DNA of 64,000 nucleotides from Cyclobacteriaceae bacterium (GTDB lineage: Bacteria > Bacteroidota > Bacteroidia > Cytophagales > Cyclobacteriaceae): positions 1 through 64,000 of the forward strand of contig JANQSI010000012.1 in the NCBI GenBank assembly GCA_028284125.1, in the 5' to 3' direction. The position numbers and the translations under genes are program-made. The number at the start of each line of letters is the position of its first letter. Positions within the stretch are counted from its first letter, which is position 1. Below are positions 53,078 through 63,386 of this stretch, in pieces. The notes beneath the pieces are model-generated. The model was not told the origin of the DNA and made no database searches. It saw only the letters and a list, made by a program, of their open reading frames with translations.

Positions 53078-55270
53078 ATGGCATTCTTCAACATCATACC
53101 CTGGAAACGATGTGTTTTGTTCCTATTCGTTTCGATCTACATTTCATTTCCATCCCAGGCTCAGAATTCCTCTTTGCTGACCATAGAAAATCTAACGAAT
53201 GGCACTTTTAGTGAAAAACGTACTTCACCAGGAAAGTGGCTTACTCAAGAAGTTGGATACATCAACATAGAAAAAAAGGGAACAGAATTGGTGCTCCACA
53301 CACCTTCTGGAAAACGCACTGCCTTGCTAAGCCTTCGAGGTATCAGCATCTTGAATTATAGATTTTCTCCAGACGAATCCAAAATCCTGTTGAATGTGGA
53401 AGCTAAAGGACAGCAACAGTTTTATGTTTTTGATCGAGATACGGAATCAACTTCAAAAACTAATCTCGATAGCTATTATCCAGATATCCAAATGATTAAA
53501 TGGTCGCCAGATAACAAATACATCTCGTTCTCACATGAAGCAAACATTTACGCCTACGACCTAGAAAAAAAAGAAAGTATCCAACTGACCAATGATGGTT
53601 CAGATGTCATCATAAACTCGACAGCTTCATTCGAGTTTTCATCTGTCCAAAGCTCGACAGAGTACCAATGGAGTCCGGATAGCAAATACATCGCTTTCAA
53701 TCAATTCAACACGGAAGGAATTGGATCATTCTCAATCATTAACAACCTGGACTCCATCTACTCAAGCGTTAAACAATCTCAGTATGTCAAGCCAGGAGAA
53801 ACGTTACCATCTGTAAGAACCGGAGTTATTGAAGTCTCCACCAAGAACATCACATGGTTAAATGTTAATGGAGATTCTCGGAATCATTATATCTATCATT
53901 TAACCTGGAACCCAGGATCCAATGAGCTATTTGTTCAACAGCTGAACAGAAAGCAGAATACCATGAACATATTGCGAGCTGATGTTGAGACCGGAACAAT
54001 GACGAAAGTATTCGCGGAATCAGAGAAGACTTTCATAGAACCCTTTGAGTTGAAATGGATCTATAATGGAAAGAATTTTCTTTGGATGAGTGAAAATGAT
54101 GGTTGGCGCCATATTTACAGCATCTCCACCGATGGGCAAAATAAACAGCTACTTACACCCGGTGATTTTGACGTGTCTTACTTCAGAGGAGCAGATAACG
54201 CAAATAAGTGGCTATACTTCGAGGCTTCTCCTACTAACACTTTGCACAACTATCTTTATCGGGTAAAGTTGGACGGATCTAGCAAGCATGAAAGGCTTAC
54301 TCCAACGAATTGGGTCGGAACGAATAACTACAACATTTCCCCGAATGGAAAGTGGGCGTTTCACACACACAGCAGGTTCCATCAGCCTCGCGTTCAGTGG
54401 CTTGTAAAGCTGTCCAATCATGCTCAGGTTAAAATGATTGACAGTAATGTATTGCTGAAAACCAAAATCAATAAGATTAAGCCTACGCCTGTTGAGTATT
54501 CAAAAATCGAGATCGAAGATGGCGTCTCACTTGACTCATGGATGATAAAACCTCCAAACTTTGACACTGAAAAAAAGTATCCTATAATATTTCATGTGTA
54601 CAGCATGCCAGCAGCAAAATCTACAAACGATCGCTGGAAGGGAAGTAATTATTTCTTTTACCAATTGTTGGCAAAACAAGGGTTCATTGTCATGGGAATT
54701 GACGGTCGAGGCACGCCCGCGTTAGTAGGTAAAGACTGGAGAAAATCTATTTACTTAAAGCACGGCGTACTGCCGGCAGATGATATCGCTAAAGCGACTA
54801 AGATGATGTTGCAAGAAAGGCCATTTATGGATCCTGAAAGGATTGGCGTATTTGGTTGGAGCGGAGGTGGGTTGATGAGCTTAATGCTTATCCTAAGACA
54901 TCCTGATGTATTTGATACGGCTATTCCTGGTGCTTACTTAAGTCATCATAAATATTATCATGCCGGATTCACTGAAAGATTTTTAGGAACTCCGCAAGAT
55001 AACCCGGAGGCATATGAAGAAACGGCGGTTATTAACTATGCCAAAAATCTGAAAGGAAATCTTTTGCTTATGCACGGAACAGGAGATGACAATGTCCATT
55101 ATCAAAACACAGATGCTTTGATAAACAAGCTGATTGAAGAAAAACGAAGATTTGTAGCTCTTCCCTATCCTAATCGAAACCATAACATGAGACAGGGGAA
55201 AAATACACGATATCATAGATATGATACCTACTTATGGTTTTTCACTGAACATCTCAATCCGGGTGAATAA
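53078..55270 (+). CDS. Secreted S9-family prolyl oligopeptidase / dipeptidyl peptidase IV
   Basis: A 730-residue exported protein (signal to about SQAQ, residue 29). Residues ~60-480 are a DPP-IV N-type propeller (YRFSPDESKILLNVEA, IKWSPDNKYISFSHEANIYA); the last 240 form the alpha/beta-hydrolase domain with nucleophile Ser595 in FGWSGGGLMS, Asp in GTGDDNVH and His in NRNHNMRQG. It should release X-Pro dipeptides or similar from peptides in the periplasm. The frame is complete, with ATG at 53078. Confidence 0.88.
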   Translation: MAFFNIIPWKRCVLFLFVSIYISFPSQAQNSSLLTIENLTNGTFSEKRTSPGKWLTQEVGYINIEKKGTELVLHTPSGKRTALLSLRGISILNYRFSPDESKILLNVEAKGQQQFYVFDRDTESTSKTNLDSYYPDIQMIKWSPDNKYISFSHEANIYAYDLEKKESIQLTNDGSDVIINSTASFEFSSVQSSTEYQWSPDSKYIAFNQFNTEGIGSFSIINNLDSIYSSVKQSQYVKPGETLPSVRTGVIEVSTKNITWLNVNGDSRNHYIYHLTWNPGSNELFVQQLNRKQNTMNILRADVETGTMTKVFAESEKTFIEPFELKWIYNGKNFLWMSENDGWRHIYSISTDGQNKQLLTPGDFDVSYFRGADNANKWLYFEASPTNTLHNYLYRVKLDGSSKHERLTPTNWVGTNNYNISPNGKWAFHTHSRFHQPRVQWLVKLSNHAQVKMIDSNVLLKTKINKIKPTPVEYSKIEIEDGVSLDSWMIKPPNFDTEKKYPIIFHVYSMPAAKSTNDRWKGSNYFFYQLLAKQGFIVMGIDGRGTPALVGKDWRKSIYLKHGVLPADDIAKATKMMLQERPFMDPERIGVFGWSGGGLMSLMLILRHPDVFDTAIPGAYLSHHKYYHAGFTERFLGTPQDNPEAYEETAVINYAKNLKGNLLLMHGTGDDNVHYQNTDALINKLIEEKRRFVALPYPNRNHNMRQGKNTRYHRYDTYLWFFTEHLNPGE

Positions 55271-55280
55271 GGAAACACAA

Positions 55281-55309
55281 TCGATCCTTCGCTGAATTCA
55301 GGGTGAGAG
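55281..55309 (+). repeat. Degenerate AGAT...ATGACA repeat
   Basis: TCGATCCTTCGCTGAATTCA then GGGTGAGAG. Loop is kept but both ends have changed (CGAT and GTGAGA), so this copy is inactive or old. Confidence 0.45.
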
Positions 55310-55436
55310 AGCGTCTGCTTTTAAGCAGTAACACCTAACCACCGTAAGCTTTTTTACCATACAATTTCTCGTGGATTCAATGAGTGAAAGCAGGTACAGA
55401 TATGGCTTACTTAGCATATCTATTTTTTCAACCAGC

Positions 55437-55934
55437 ATGATAAAAATTATCGCACTTTCCTTATTGGCTCTTACCGGAACTCCAAGAGAAGAAGCCAGAA
55501 TCAAAGCCTTATTTATCCAAACTATTATGCGGAACATGGAATGGCCTGCGAGTAAAGATGAAGGCACTTATAAAATCGGAGTCATTGGGGATGTGTATGT
55601 GGTGGAACAAATTAAATCACTCACCAATAACAAACTGATCAACAACAAATCAGTTCAGGTGTTCAACTATACCTCAGATGTTAAAATGGAAGATCTCAAC
55701 ATCCTGTTTATTTCTAAAACATTGAGTGATATGTATCCAGATTTTCATAAGGTGGCCGTACCTAATTCGGTGTTGGTAGTGACCGAAGATAAAGGGTTAG
55801 GCGAAAAAGGTGCCGCGATCAATTTTACAACTAAAGGCACCAAATTCAACTTTGAATACAACTTAGAGACGCTTAATGCCTCAGCCATCAAAGCTTCACA
55901 TGTGATAACGAAAAGTGGCAAACCAGTTGAATGA
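55437..55934 (+). CDS. YfiR/DUF4154-like exported protein
   Basis: A 165-residue protein with an N-terminal hydrophobic export segment (MIKIIALSLLALTG). The mature part fits the DUF4154/YfiR-like fold: ARIKALFIQTIMRNMEWPAS, then KIGVIGDVYVVEQIKSLTNN, ILFISKTLSDMYPDF and AINFTTKGTKFNFEYNLETL. YfiR itself is a periplasmic repressor of the cyclase YfiN, but no GGDEF gene lies nearby, so role is open. The frame extends back to 55371; Met 55437 is preferred. A terminator follows at 55958. Confidence 0.75.
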   Translation: MIKIIALSLLALTGTPREEARIKALFIQTIMRNMEWPASKDEGTYKIGVIGDVYVVEQIKSLTNNKLINNKSVQVFNYTSDVKMEDLNILFISKTLSDMYPDFHKVAVPNSVLVVTEDKGLGEKGAAINFTTKGTKFNFEYNLETLNASAIKASHVITKSGKPVE

Positions 55935-55957
55935 TTGAAGGGAAAGCAGCCTAAGAG

Positions 55958-56006
55958 GAGGTGTCTCAAAAGTTCGCAGGAAAGATTTTGAGACAACCTC
56001 TTTTTT
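55958..56006 (+). terminator. Rho-independent terminator after the YfiR-like gene
   Basis: GAGGTGTCTCAAAA pairs with TTTTGAGACAACCTC (one bulged A) around a 14-base loop and is followed by a run of six T residues. Confidence 0.85.
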
Positions 56007-56057
56007 AACATTTATTGGCAACCAAGATCCTTGTTAGCTTCGTTACCATTGAATGCT

Positions 56058-56549
56058 ATGATGAGGAACTTCTTATACTTCGCGTGTCTAATCGCTATTT
56101 CTTTCGGCTCTTCCGCCCAAGATCAATCAGAGTTAAATGTTTCCACGATTGATGGAATCGTTGGTGAACTCCTTGATCAACTAACCATTGAAAAAGGAGA
56201 AGAAATGGATACTGCTACTATTAGAAGTTTGTTCCACCCTTCCGCACAACTTACGGTAACGGATTCTTCTGAGGCAGAAACGGTATCCATTGATGAATTT
56301 CTAATTCTACTTAAAGATCCCTATTACGAAGAAGGGTATTTAGAAAAGGAAATTCATAAGGTAGTTGACAAATACAATGGGATTGCACACGTTTTTCAAA
56401 CCTTTTATGGGAAGGATTCAGAAGGAGTTGAAGATCGTGGCATCAACAGTTTTCAATTGGCCTATTATCAGGATCGCTGGTGGATTGTTAGCCTTCTTTG
56501 GACTGTTGAATCTGATTATTTGGAGATACCTGAAAAGTATGGTGGATAG
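56058..56549 (+). CDS. Exported NTF2-like (DUF4440-type) protein
   Basis: A 163-residue protein with a signal peptide (ending GSSAQ). The mature part shows the cone fold: TIRSLFHPSAQLTVTDSSEA, IDEFLILLKDPYYEEGYLEK, VDKYNGIAHVFQTFYGKD and YYQDRWWIVSLLW. Role unknown, possibly ligand binding. The frame extends to a TTG at 56031; Met at 56058 (or 56061) gives a standard signal peptide. Confidence 0.7.
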   Translation: MMRNFLYFACLIAISFGSSAQDQSELNVSTIDGIVGELLDQLTIEKGEEMDTATIRSLFHPSAQLTVTDSSEAETVSIDEFLILLKDPYYEEGYLEKEIHKVVDKYNGIAHVFQTFYGKDSEGVEDRGINSFQLAYYQDRWWIVSLLWTVESDYLEIPEKYGG

Positions 56550-56569
56550 TAATACCAGATGAACAGTTT

Positions 56570-56596
56570 AGATCCTTCACTACACTCAGGATGACA
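56570..56596 (+). repeat. AGAT...ATGACA hairpin repeat
   Basis: AGATCCTTCACTACACTCAG then GATGACA. Loop differs at two bases from the common version while the CCT/AGG stem is intact. It lies 20 bp after a stop codon. Confidence 0.72.
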
Positions 56597-56748
56597 TGCT
56601 CAAATAATATTTCCTGGAGTGATCTCAAGTTTCATAAAAAATCTTCTGACTCAAAAGCAACCTTTGGCCATAATATGCATCTACTAGAGCAAAGCTCTAA
56701 ATCTAAATTTTCCAAAGAGGCTGGAACTCATCATTAAAAATCACTCCA

Positions 56749-59109
56749 ATGTTTAAAAACTACCTAAAAACATCACTTAGAAGTTTACTCAAAAACCCAC
56801 TAAGCTCTTTCATTAATCTGTTTGGGCTCGCTGTTGCGATCGGTGTTTGTATGATCGTGTATTCCTTCATGGAATTCGACTACACCATAGACAATTTTCA
56901 TGAAAATAAACACGAGGTGTATTTAACCACCTTTTATGTAGATCGGGACGGAACGGAACGGCAGCTAGGCTTATCTCCTACTCCGCTTGGGGCTATGCTG
57001 AGAAAGGATTTCACCAACATCGAAAAGGTATGCCGTGTCGAAGATTTCGGGACTATTATGAAATATGAGGACAAGGTATTCACTGAAACCATCCGATATG
57101 CCGATCCGGAATTTCTTGAAATGTTCACTTTTCCTCTGAAATGGGGTCAAGCCAATTCGCTAAAAGATATGAATAGCATCATCTTCAGCGAGCAGATGTC
57201 CATCAAATATTTTGGAAATGAAAACCCTGTTGGAAAAAACGTTCTTTTAAGATTCGGAGATCAACGAAAAACCTTTACGATCTCCGGTGTGGCTGAACCG
57301 TTTCCACTGGCGCATGCCATTGATTTTGATTTCCTAATCAACTTCGACAATCTGTACACCACGCATCCCGACTATGATTTAAACAACTGGCGGGGATTCG
57401 TAAATGCGACGCTCATTCAAGTCAAGAATCCATCAGATCTTAAAGTGATTGAAGATGGAATGGATAAGTATCGAAAGCTCCAAAACAGCGTTCGCGAAGA
57501 CTGGGCCATCTCTAAGTTTGAATTTATTCAATTGGCAGATCTACACAATCGATCCGGTGACATCATGAGTGATATTTCTTCTGGTGTTGAAGATGAAGCT
57601 CGTTTGATCCTACCGATTATAGGAATGTTCATGTTGCTGCTGGCTTGTTTCAATTACATCAACATAGCGATCGTTTCAGCAGCAAAACGATTGAAAGAAA
57701 TTGGCGTGAGAAAAGTGATCGGTGCGAATCGGAGACTCGTCATCATTCAGTTCATCGCGGAAAACATCTTTGTTACACTCTTCGCCTTAGTCTTAGGAGT
57801 TCTAATTGGAGCGTTTGTATTTCTCCCTTGGTTCAACAACTTGTTCAATATCAACCTTGGTTTGCGATTGACAGATGCAAACCTTTGGATTTTCTTAGGC
57901 TCTATTCTTCTTTTCAGTGGAATTGCTTCAGGAATTTATCCGGCTTTCTACATCGCCAAGTTTGAAGTTGTGAAGATCTTCAAAGGCTCGGTTCAGTTTG
58001 GAAAGAAAAACCCACTTACCAAACTTTTTCTCGGGTTTCAATTGATCCTGGCATGTATTACTATCACATGTGGAGTGATTTTCACCCAAAACACCACCTA
58101 CCAGGCTAACAGAGACTGGGGATGGCAACCCGATTCATTCTTGTATATCCGAATTCCTGACCAATCAGCGTATGAAAAACTGAGCGCTGCGATGATGCAA
58201 AACTCAAACGTAATTGAGGTTTATGGTTCACGCAATCATTTAGGAAGGAGTTCTGTCTTGAGAGTGATTGATACTCCTGAACGCCAATACGAAATAACGG
58301 AGCTTTCTGTAGATGCCAACTATGCAGAAGCGATGGGTCTTGAATTGATAGACGGTCGTTTGTTCCGAGATCGTTTTGAAAGTGATATGCGAGCGGTAGT
58401 AGCCAATGAATTGATGGTGAAAAGCATGGAACTGAAAGATCCGGTTGGATCGATTTTTAAGATTGACAGCATTCAATACGAAATCATTGGTGTCGTTAAA
58501 GACTTCCATCTTTACAGTTTTTACGAGGAGATCCGACCTACGATGTTCCGTGTTGCTGAAAGAGAAGATTATAGGTATCTCTCCATTAAAGTGACGGGTG
58601 GTAAAGAAGAGGAAACGTACAAAGACCTTGAAGCTAAATGGGCAGAGTTCTACCCGGAAGATCCATTTAATGGTGGATATCAAGAAGATGTATTTGAATT
58701 CTATTTTGAGGAAATTGGCAACCATGCCAAATTCATGAAAGCAGTGGCATTCATTGCAGTGTTGTTAGCTGCTCTTGGACTTTACGGACTGGTCACGCTC
58801 AATGTGACTGGAAGAGTAAGGGAGTTCAGCATTAGAAAAGTATTAGGAGCCGAGCTTAAGAACATTGCTTCGAACATCACCAAGCAATACATTCTATTAT
58901 TTGCTATCGCACTGGCGTTGGGTGCCCCAATTAGTTACTTCTTGATGGAGGCACTGATGGATGCGGTGTATGAATATCACATTCCAATGACAATTTCTGG
59001 GGTAATGATCGCTGTGGTCCTCTTAATATTTGTCTTACTAGCCACAGTTTCAACCCAAGTTGGCAAAGTATCTAAATCAAACCCTGTAGATGGGTTGAAA
59101 GTAGAATAG
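56749..59109 (+). CDS. FtsX/MacB-type ABC transporter permease
   Basis: A 786-residue protein in the layout common in Bacteroidota: membrane helix at about 20-40, a MacB_PCD extracytoplasmic domain, FtsX helices near 283, 340 and 385, then a second extracytoplasmic part and three helices at the end with ALGLYGLVTLNVTGRVREFS and IRKVLGAELKN. No ATPase gene is next to it, so it must share one made elsewhere or act as a tension-coupled protein. Substrate unknown. It is one of two such paralogues here, on opposite strands. Confidence 0.85.
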   Translation: MFKNYLKTSLRSLLKNPLSSFINLFGLAVAIGVCMIVYSFMEFDYTIDNFHENKHEVYLTTFYVDRDGTERQLGLSPTPLGAMLRKDFTNIEKVCRVEDFGTIMKYEDKVFTETIRYADPEFLEMFTFPLKWGQANSLKDMNSIIFSEQMSIKYFGNENPVGKNVLLRFGDQRKTFTISGVAEPFPLAHAIDFDFLINFDNLYTTHPDYDLNNWRGFVNATLIQVKNPSDLKVIEDGMDKYRKLQNSVREDWAISKFEFIQLADLHNRSGDIMSDISSGVEDEARLILPIIGMFMLLLACFNYINIAIVSAAKRLKEIGVRKVIGANRRLVIIQFIAENIFVTLFALVLGVLIGAFVFLPWFNNLFNINLGLRLTDANLWIFLGSILLFSGIASGIYPAFYIAKFEVVKIFKGSVQFGKKNPLTKLFLGFQLILACITITCGVIFTQNTTYQANRDWGWQPDSFLYIRIPDQSAYEKLSAAMMQNSNVIEVYGSRNHLGRSSVLRVIDTPERQYEITELSVDANYAEAMGLELIDGRLFRDRFESDMRAVVANELMVKSMELKDPVGSIFKIDSIQYEIIGVVKDFHLYSFYEEIRPTMFRVAEREDYRYLSIKVTGGKEEETYKDLEAKWAEFYPEDPFNGGYQEDVFEFYFEEIGNHAKFMKAVAFIAVLLAALGLYGLVTLNVTGRVREFSIRKVLGAELKNIASNITKQYILLFAIALALGAPISYFLMEALMDAVYEYHIPMTISGVMIAVVLLIFVLLATVSTQVGKVSKSNPVDGLKVE

Positions 59110-59111
59110 AG

Positions 59112-60026
59112 TCAGGTAAACAACGACAAAAATATCGGCATAGTAATGATGGCAATAATCGTCTCAAAAGTGATGATTGTTGCCATTAGTTTTTGGTCTC
59201 CATTTAAATGACCAGCCAAAATGTACGCGGAAATTGCACATGGAGCCGACGAGAAAAGTATTGCAACTGAAAGTCTCAAGTCAGATATTCCAAAGTAAGT
59301 CATGATGTAATAGGTAAGTACCGGCAATGCAATCAACTTCAAAATGGAGGCGACTGCTACAGGTAGAACCTGGTCTTTGTTTCCTCTCAATTGCAAGCCT
59401 GTTCCAACAGAGATCAATCCCATAGGAAGTGCAGCACTAGAAAGGATTTTGAAAAGGTCATTGGAAACATACGGAAGGCCGATCCCGGTGACATTAAGAG
59501 AAATGCCAACTAAACATGCTACCACCAAAGGATTACTCAGTACTCCTTTAATCAAACTACCTAGTCCCTTGCTATTTCCAGGCACATAGTAATTGAGACA
59601 ACCAATGCATAAAACATTGACCAATGGAATGACCCCAGCCATTGCGATGGCAGCCAAAGCAAGTCCGGTCGGTCCAAAAAGCGCAATAGAAGATGCCAGG
59701 ACCACATAATTATTGAAACGGATACTTCCCTGAAATACAGAAGTGAATGAAGCTGAACTTATTGGTAATAGTTTTTTAATGAGGACCAGGAATAGTGAAA
59801 CAATAATCACCGTCAACATTAAAATGCTCGTCAATGAATAAAAATCGTTGAGCGTGAAAGACGTATTAACCAATTTTTCAATGAGTAACGCTGGAAGAAA
59901 TACATAGTAAGTAACCCGATCTGCAATTTTCCAAAATCCAGGTGCTGGGAATTCCCATTTCTTGAAAACCATCCCAAGCATGACCAATAAAAAGATGGGA
60001 AGAATAGCTTCAAAAATGGCGTACAT
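59112..60026 (-). CDS. AEC-family (auxin efflux carrier-like) transporter
   Basis: A 304-residue inner-membrane protein with about ten helices in the 5+5 plan of the AEC/BART group: YAIFEAILPIFLLVMLGMVF at the start, the crossover motif around SALPMGLISVGTGLQL (about 207-222), and AILFSSAPCAISAYILAGHL near the end. Related carriers move malate or other organic anions; the substrate here is not determinable. It converges with the permease gene, leaving 2 bp between the stop codons. Confidence 0.85.
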   Translation of the reverse strand: MYAIFEAILPIFLLVMLGMVFKKWEFPAPGFWKIADRVTYYVFLPALLIEKLVNTSFTLNDFYSLTSILMLTVIIVSLFLVLIKKLLPISSASFTSVFQGSIRFNNYVVLASSIALFGPTGLALAAIAMAGVIPLVNVLCIGCLNYYVPGNSKGLGSLIKGVLSNPLVVACLVGISLNVTGIGLPYVSNDLFKILSSAALPMGLISVGTGLQLRGNKDQVLPVAVASILKLIALPVLTYYIMTYFGISDLRLSVAILFSSAPCAISAYILAGHLNGDQKLMATIITFETIIAIITMPIFLSLFT

Positions 60027-60194
60027 GGAGGCAAGTTTTAGGTTTGTTGCAATCTATTAAATGTAAGACTTAACAACATGCCTTTAATCCAGGAAAGATG
60101 GTTCGATCTTATCTGAAAAACCTTCAATTCAATGGAAAAACCGGGTTTGAAGATATTGCAACGGAAAATTCTTAAATAATCAGGAGTTTACCGC

Positions 60195-62576
60195 TCACCC
60201 ATTTTCGCGAAGCGCTTGCACGGGATTGGTCCTGGATAACTTTAAAAGGTTGGAAGCAATTGCTGCCGTACTAATTCCTAGAATAACTATGAAACCAATA
60301 ACCAATAACAATCCTGGGATCTGGCTGGTATAGGCAAAGTTTTCTAGCCAATTGTTCATCAACAAGTAGGTGAATGGAACAATGATTACAAGAGCTACAA
60401 GAATAAGCTTGTAAAACTGAATCGCATATGATACAAACAAGGTATCCACTGATGCTCCAAGAACTTTCCGTATTGAAACTTCCTTTGTTCTTCGCTTGCT
60501 TACCATTAATGAAAGTGCGTAAACGCCAATAGCCGTCAGAAGGATAGAAATCAGCGTCAGGTACTTAACTACCTTCCCAATCGTGATCTCTGTTTTGTAC
60601 ATCTCGGCGATTTCATCATCTAAAAAGGTGTAAGAGAATGGACTATCAGAAATATAAGAACTCCATACTTCTCCAAGCTCATCAAAGATGGCTGGGTCAG
60701 TTCCAGGGGCAACTTTGATGGACATCAATCGAATAAAGTTGGTACTCCAAATACATAAAGCTTCAACCTCTTCGTGCAGTGAATTGTAATTGAAATTGTC
60801 TACCACACCAACGACTGTTCCTGGTTTCCCATAGGCAAATCCCAACTGCTCTTGCATTGGATTTTCCCATCCAAAATTGTCAACCCAGGCTTGATTGACG
60901 ATGAATTCATTTTTCCCCCATTCTCCCAGACCTCTTCCCTGGATAACGTCAATGTTGTAGAAGTCCAAAAAATTGTAGTCAACCATCAATGTAGTCATAA
61001 TCAAAACCTCTTCTTTACCATCGATTTTCAACTTCATATCGAGTCCACCAAATGCGCCAAAGGCGTTACTTGCCGCTGTGATATTGCTAACGCCAGACAC
61101 TCGACCCATTTCCTGCTTTAAAGTGGCATAGTTCTTTTTGGCCTCCTCACTTAATGGTACTTGAATAACAAGGCCCTGATCAAAACTGCTATTGCTTTGA
61201 AGTAAGAATTCAGTTTGATTAAAGATGATGATACCACTTCCTAAAAGACCCATGCTCAAAGCCAATTGAGTAACAATTAGAACTCTGGTCAATAAGTTTT
61301 TACCACTTAGTGTATTATTTCCAGCAATGATTTGATTGACGGGAATTGATCTAAGGATCAGGGATGGTACGAATCCACCGATCCCAATTACCAGAAGACT
61401 TGTTACAAGTAGTATGAAAAAGGTTTGACCTTTAAGAACCGCTGAAATTGAAGCACCTATTCCGAATTCACTTTGAAGAAAGGGACTAAGCAATTCAATT
61501 CCCAAAAGAGCGACGACTAATGCCAGAAGACAATAAACCGATGTTTCAAAGTAATTCTGACTTAAAATATTCCAGTGATTCCCTCCAATCACTTTACGAA
61601 TTGCAGTGCTCTTCAGTCGGTCATTTAATTGACCGATCGTCAGTTGAACGAAGTTAATGGCAGCTATCAGCAGCACAACGACTGCCAAAAACATACACAT
61701 TTGAATGTATTGGCGATCAAATTTTTTCCAGTTTTTCGGGTCCCAGGAAATGTGGTAAGAATCCAGATGGATATTGCCCAATTCTTGTAATCTAGGCTGA
61801 TACATTTCCGCCAAGCTTTCGTGATGGTTATCGTAAAACGTCTCTAGTTTTTTATTCAACTCTTCAAGAGAGGCGCCTTCTTTTAGTAAAACATAAGTAT
61901 TCACCACAGGGCCACTCCAATTGACATTTTCAAGGGTATTTGTAGTGGCAAAAGAAGTCAACACATCAAATTTCAAATGGCTTCTTTCTTCCTCCTTAAT
62001 TACTCCTGTAATGATTCCATCCCTATCTTCAGGTTTGGGCGATACAACCCAATGACCATACCGGATTGCAATCTGTTTTCCAACCGGGTCTTCTTCACCA
62101 AAGAGCTGTTTACTAAGGGATTCTGTGATAATAATTGAATTGGGTCCATGGAGTGCCTTTGTTTTATCTCCATAAATCAACTCAAAATCAAAGACTTCAA
62201 AAAAGGAAAGATCCACGAACAGTGCCGAATTGTAGTAGCCTTTCTTTTCCCCATAAGAACAAAAACCCTGGTTAGCGTCAAACAACCTAACCACGTTTTC
62301 AATCTCCGGGTAGTTTTCTCTAAGCAAGGGTTCCATCTTGTAATGGCTCATTGCAATCTCTTCACCAGCAGCTTCTTTGTACGTACCATCGAGATTTACT
62401 CGATAGATTCGATCCTTCTTTTCATGAAAAGAATCGAAAGCTAATTGATCCTGAACGAATAAGGCTATAGTAGTAAAAACTAGAAACCCAAGACTCAATC
62501 CAAACACCTTGGCGACTGATATAAACGTATCTCGCCTATATGTCCTGAGCAATAGAAGAAATCGATTTTTTAGCAT
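60195..62576 (-). CDS. FtsX/MacB-type ABC transporter permease (second copy)
   Basis: A 793-residue paralogue of the permease at 56749: N-terminal helix (AKVFGLSLGFLVFTTIALFV), a MacB_PCD domain, FtsX core with QLNDRLKSTAIRKVIGGNHW, and a C-terminal half ending RTKEVSIRKVLGASVDTL plus three helices. Both paralogues end with the same SRTNPVQALRENG-like tail (SKSNPVDGLKVE in the other). No ATPase neighbour. Likely co-transcribed with nothing; the next gene upstream is 40 bp away on the same strand. Confidence 0.85.
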   Translation of the reverse strand: MLKNRFLLLLRTYRRDTFISVAKVFGLSLGFLVFTTIALFVQDQLAFDSFHEKKDRIYRVNLDGTYKEAAGEEIAMSHYKMEPLLRENYPEIENVVRLFDANQGFCSYGEKKGYYNSALFVDLSFFEVFDFELIYGDKTKALHGPNSIIITESLSKQLFGEEDPVGKQIAIRYGHWVVSPKPEDRDGIITGVIKEEERSHLKFDVLTSFATTNTLENVNWSGPVVNTYVLLKEGASLEELNKKLETFYDNHHESLAEMYQPRLQELGNIHLDSYHISWDPKNWKKFDRQYIQMCMFLAVVVLLIAAINFVQLTIGQLNDRLKSTAIRKVIGGNHWNILSQNYFETSVYCLLALVVALLGIELLSPFLQSEFGIGASISAVLKGQTFFILLVTSLLVIGIGGFVPSLILRSIPVNQIIAGNNTLSGKNLLTRVLIVTQLALSMGLLGSGIIIFNQTEFLLQSNSSFDQGLVIQVPLSEEAKKNYATLKQEMGRVSGVSNITAASNAFGAFGGLDMKLKIDGKEEVLIMTTLMVDYNFLDFYNIDVIQGRGLGEWGKNEFIVNQAWVDNFGWENPMQEQLGFAYGKPGTVVGVVDNFNYNSLHEEVEALCIWSTNFIRLMSIKVAPGTDPAIFDELGEVWSSYISDSPFSYTFLDDEIAEMYKTEITIGKVVKYLTLISILLTAIGVYALSLMVSKRRTKEVSIRKVLGASVDTLFVSYAIQFYKLILVALVIIVPFTYLLMNNWLENFAYTSQIPGLLLVIGFIVILGISTAAIASNLLKLSRTNPVQALRENG

Positions 62577-62616
62577 GTCCTAATCATTTATTTTGAGTGT
62601 CTGTAGTTACTTCAAT

Positions 62617-63246
62617 TTAATCATAAATCTTCTTAGCACTGATCTTCCAGGTCACATTCCAGGTTTTACCTTCATCCTTGGATTGTTCTGCTTTCCACTC
62701 AAATGTCTCATCATTTATATCATAAAAAGTAATTCGGCGGTAGTTTTCAGGCTCCTGAGGTTCAAACTCCATGATTACTTCATCACCCTTGGCATACGCT
62801 TTGAACAGCCCAAATACACTTCCGGGTCCTACTCTATTATTGTTATTTATAAAGGCCACATTCCAAATCTTTTCTACTGGATCATAAACCCGTAATTGCG
62901 TCAGCATCAGATCTCTTTTGAAGAATTTGTAATAAGGTGTTTCCTTCTCTCCCTGATACCAAAAATCCTGAACGCAAAAGCCATCCAAAATGTATTTCCA
63001 AGCCCAATACGCTCTGGAATCCTCTTCAAACTCCTGCGATTCCTGGTTGTACTTAGACTGAATACAATACCAGACCCCACTCAATTGGCCAAATTGAGCT
63101 ACTTCCTCAGGTGCACGATCATTGATTGTGTATTGTAAATTGTAAAACTGTTTTACGGCTTGTGGGACGTCTTCAATACTTTGAGCTGAACCGTTCAGAC
63201 AAAAAATCAAAAAGACGAAAAATAGGGATTGGTAGTACGTCTTCAT
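62617..63246 (-). CDS. Secreted protein with lipocalin-like small domain, function unknown
   Basis: A 209-residue exported protein (signal to about NGSAQ, residue 22). The main part is beta-rich: FGQLSGVWYCIQSKYNQESQ, AYWAWKYILDGFCVQDFWYQ, IWNVAFINNNNRV and FEWKAEQSKDEGKTWNVTWK, a pattern close to DUF1579-type or heme-binding barrel proteins, though I would not assign either. It precedes the permease gene by 40 bp and could be its exported companion. Confidence 0.65.
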   Translation of the reverse strand: MKTYYQSLFFVFLIFCLNGSAQSIEDVPQAVKQFYNLQYTINDRAPEEVAQFGQLSGVWYCIQSKYNQESQEFEEDSRAYWAWKYILDGFCVQDFWYQGEKETPYYKFFKRDLMLTQLRVYDPVEKIWNVAFINNNNRVGPGSVFGLFKAYAKGDEVIMEFEPQEPENYRRITFYDINDETFEWKAEQSKDEGKTWNVTWKISAKKIYD

Positions 63247-63386
63247 TAGGATGTGGAGTTTAGACTTTTGATAAATCTAGGATCTGAAAAGCTTGAGAGA
63301 TGGGAGTGCGCAGTTGAATGAATTACAATGGGTCGAGTGTAAGCAATTAGATACGTACAACCTGTTCGAATAACAAGGAGCATTCT

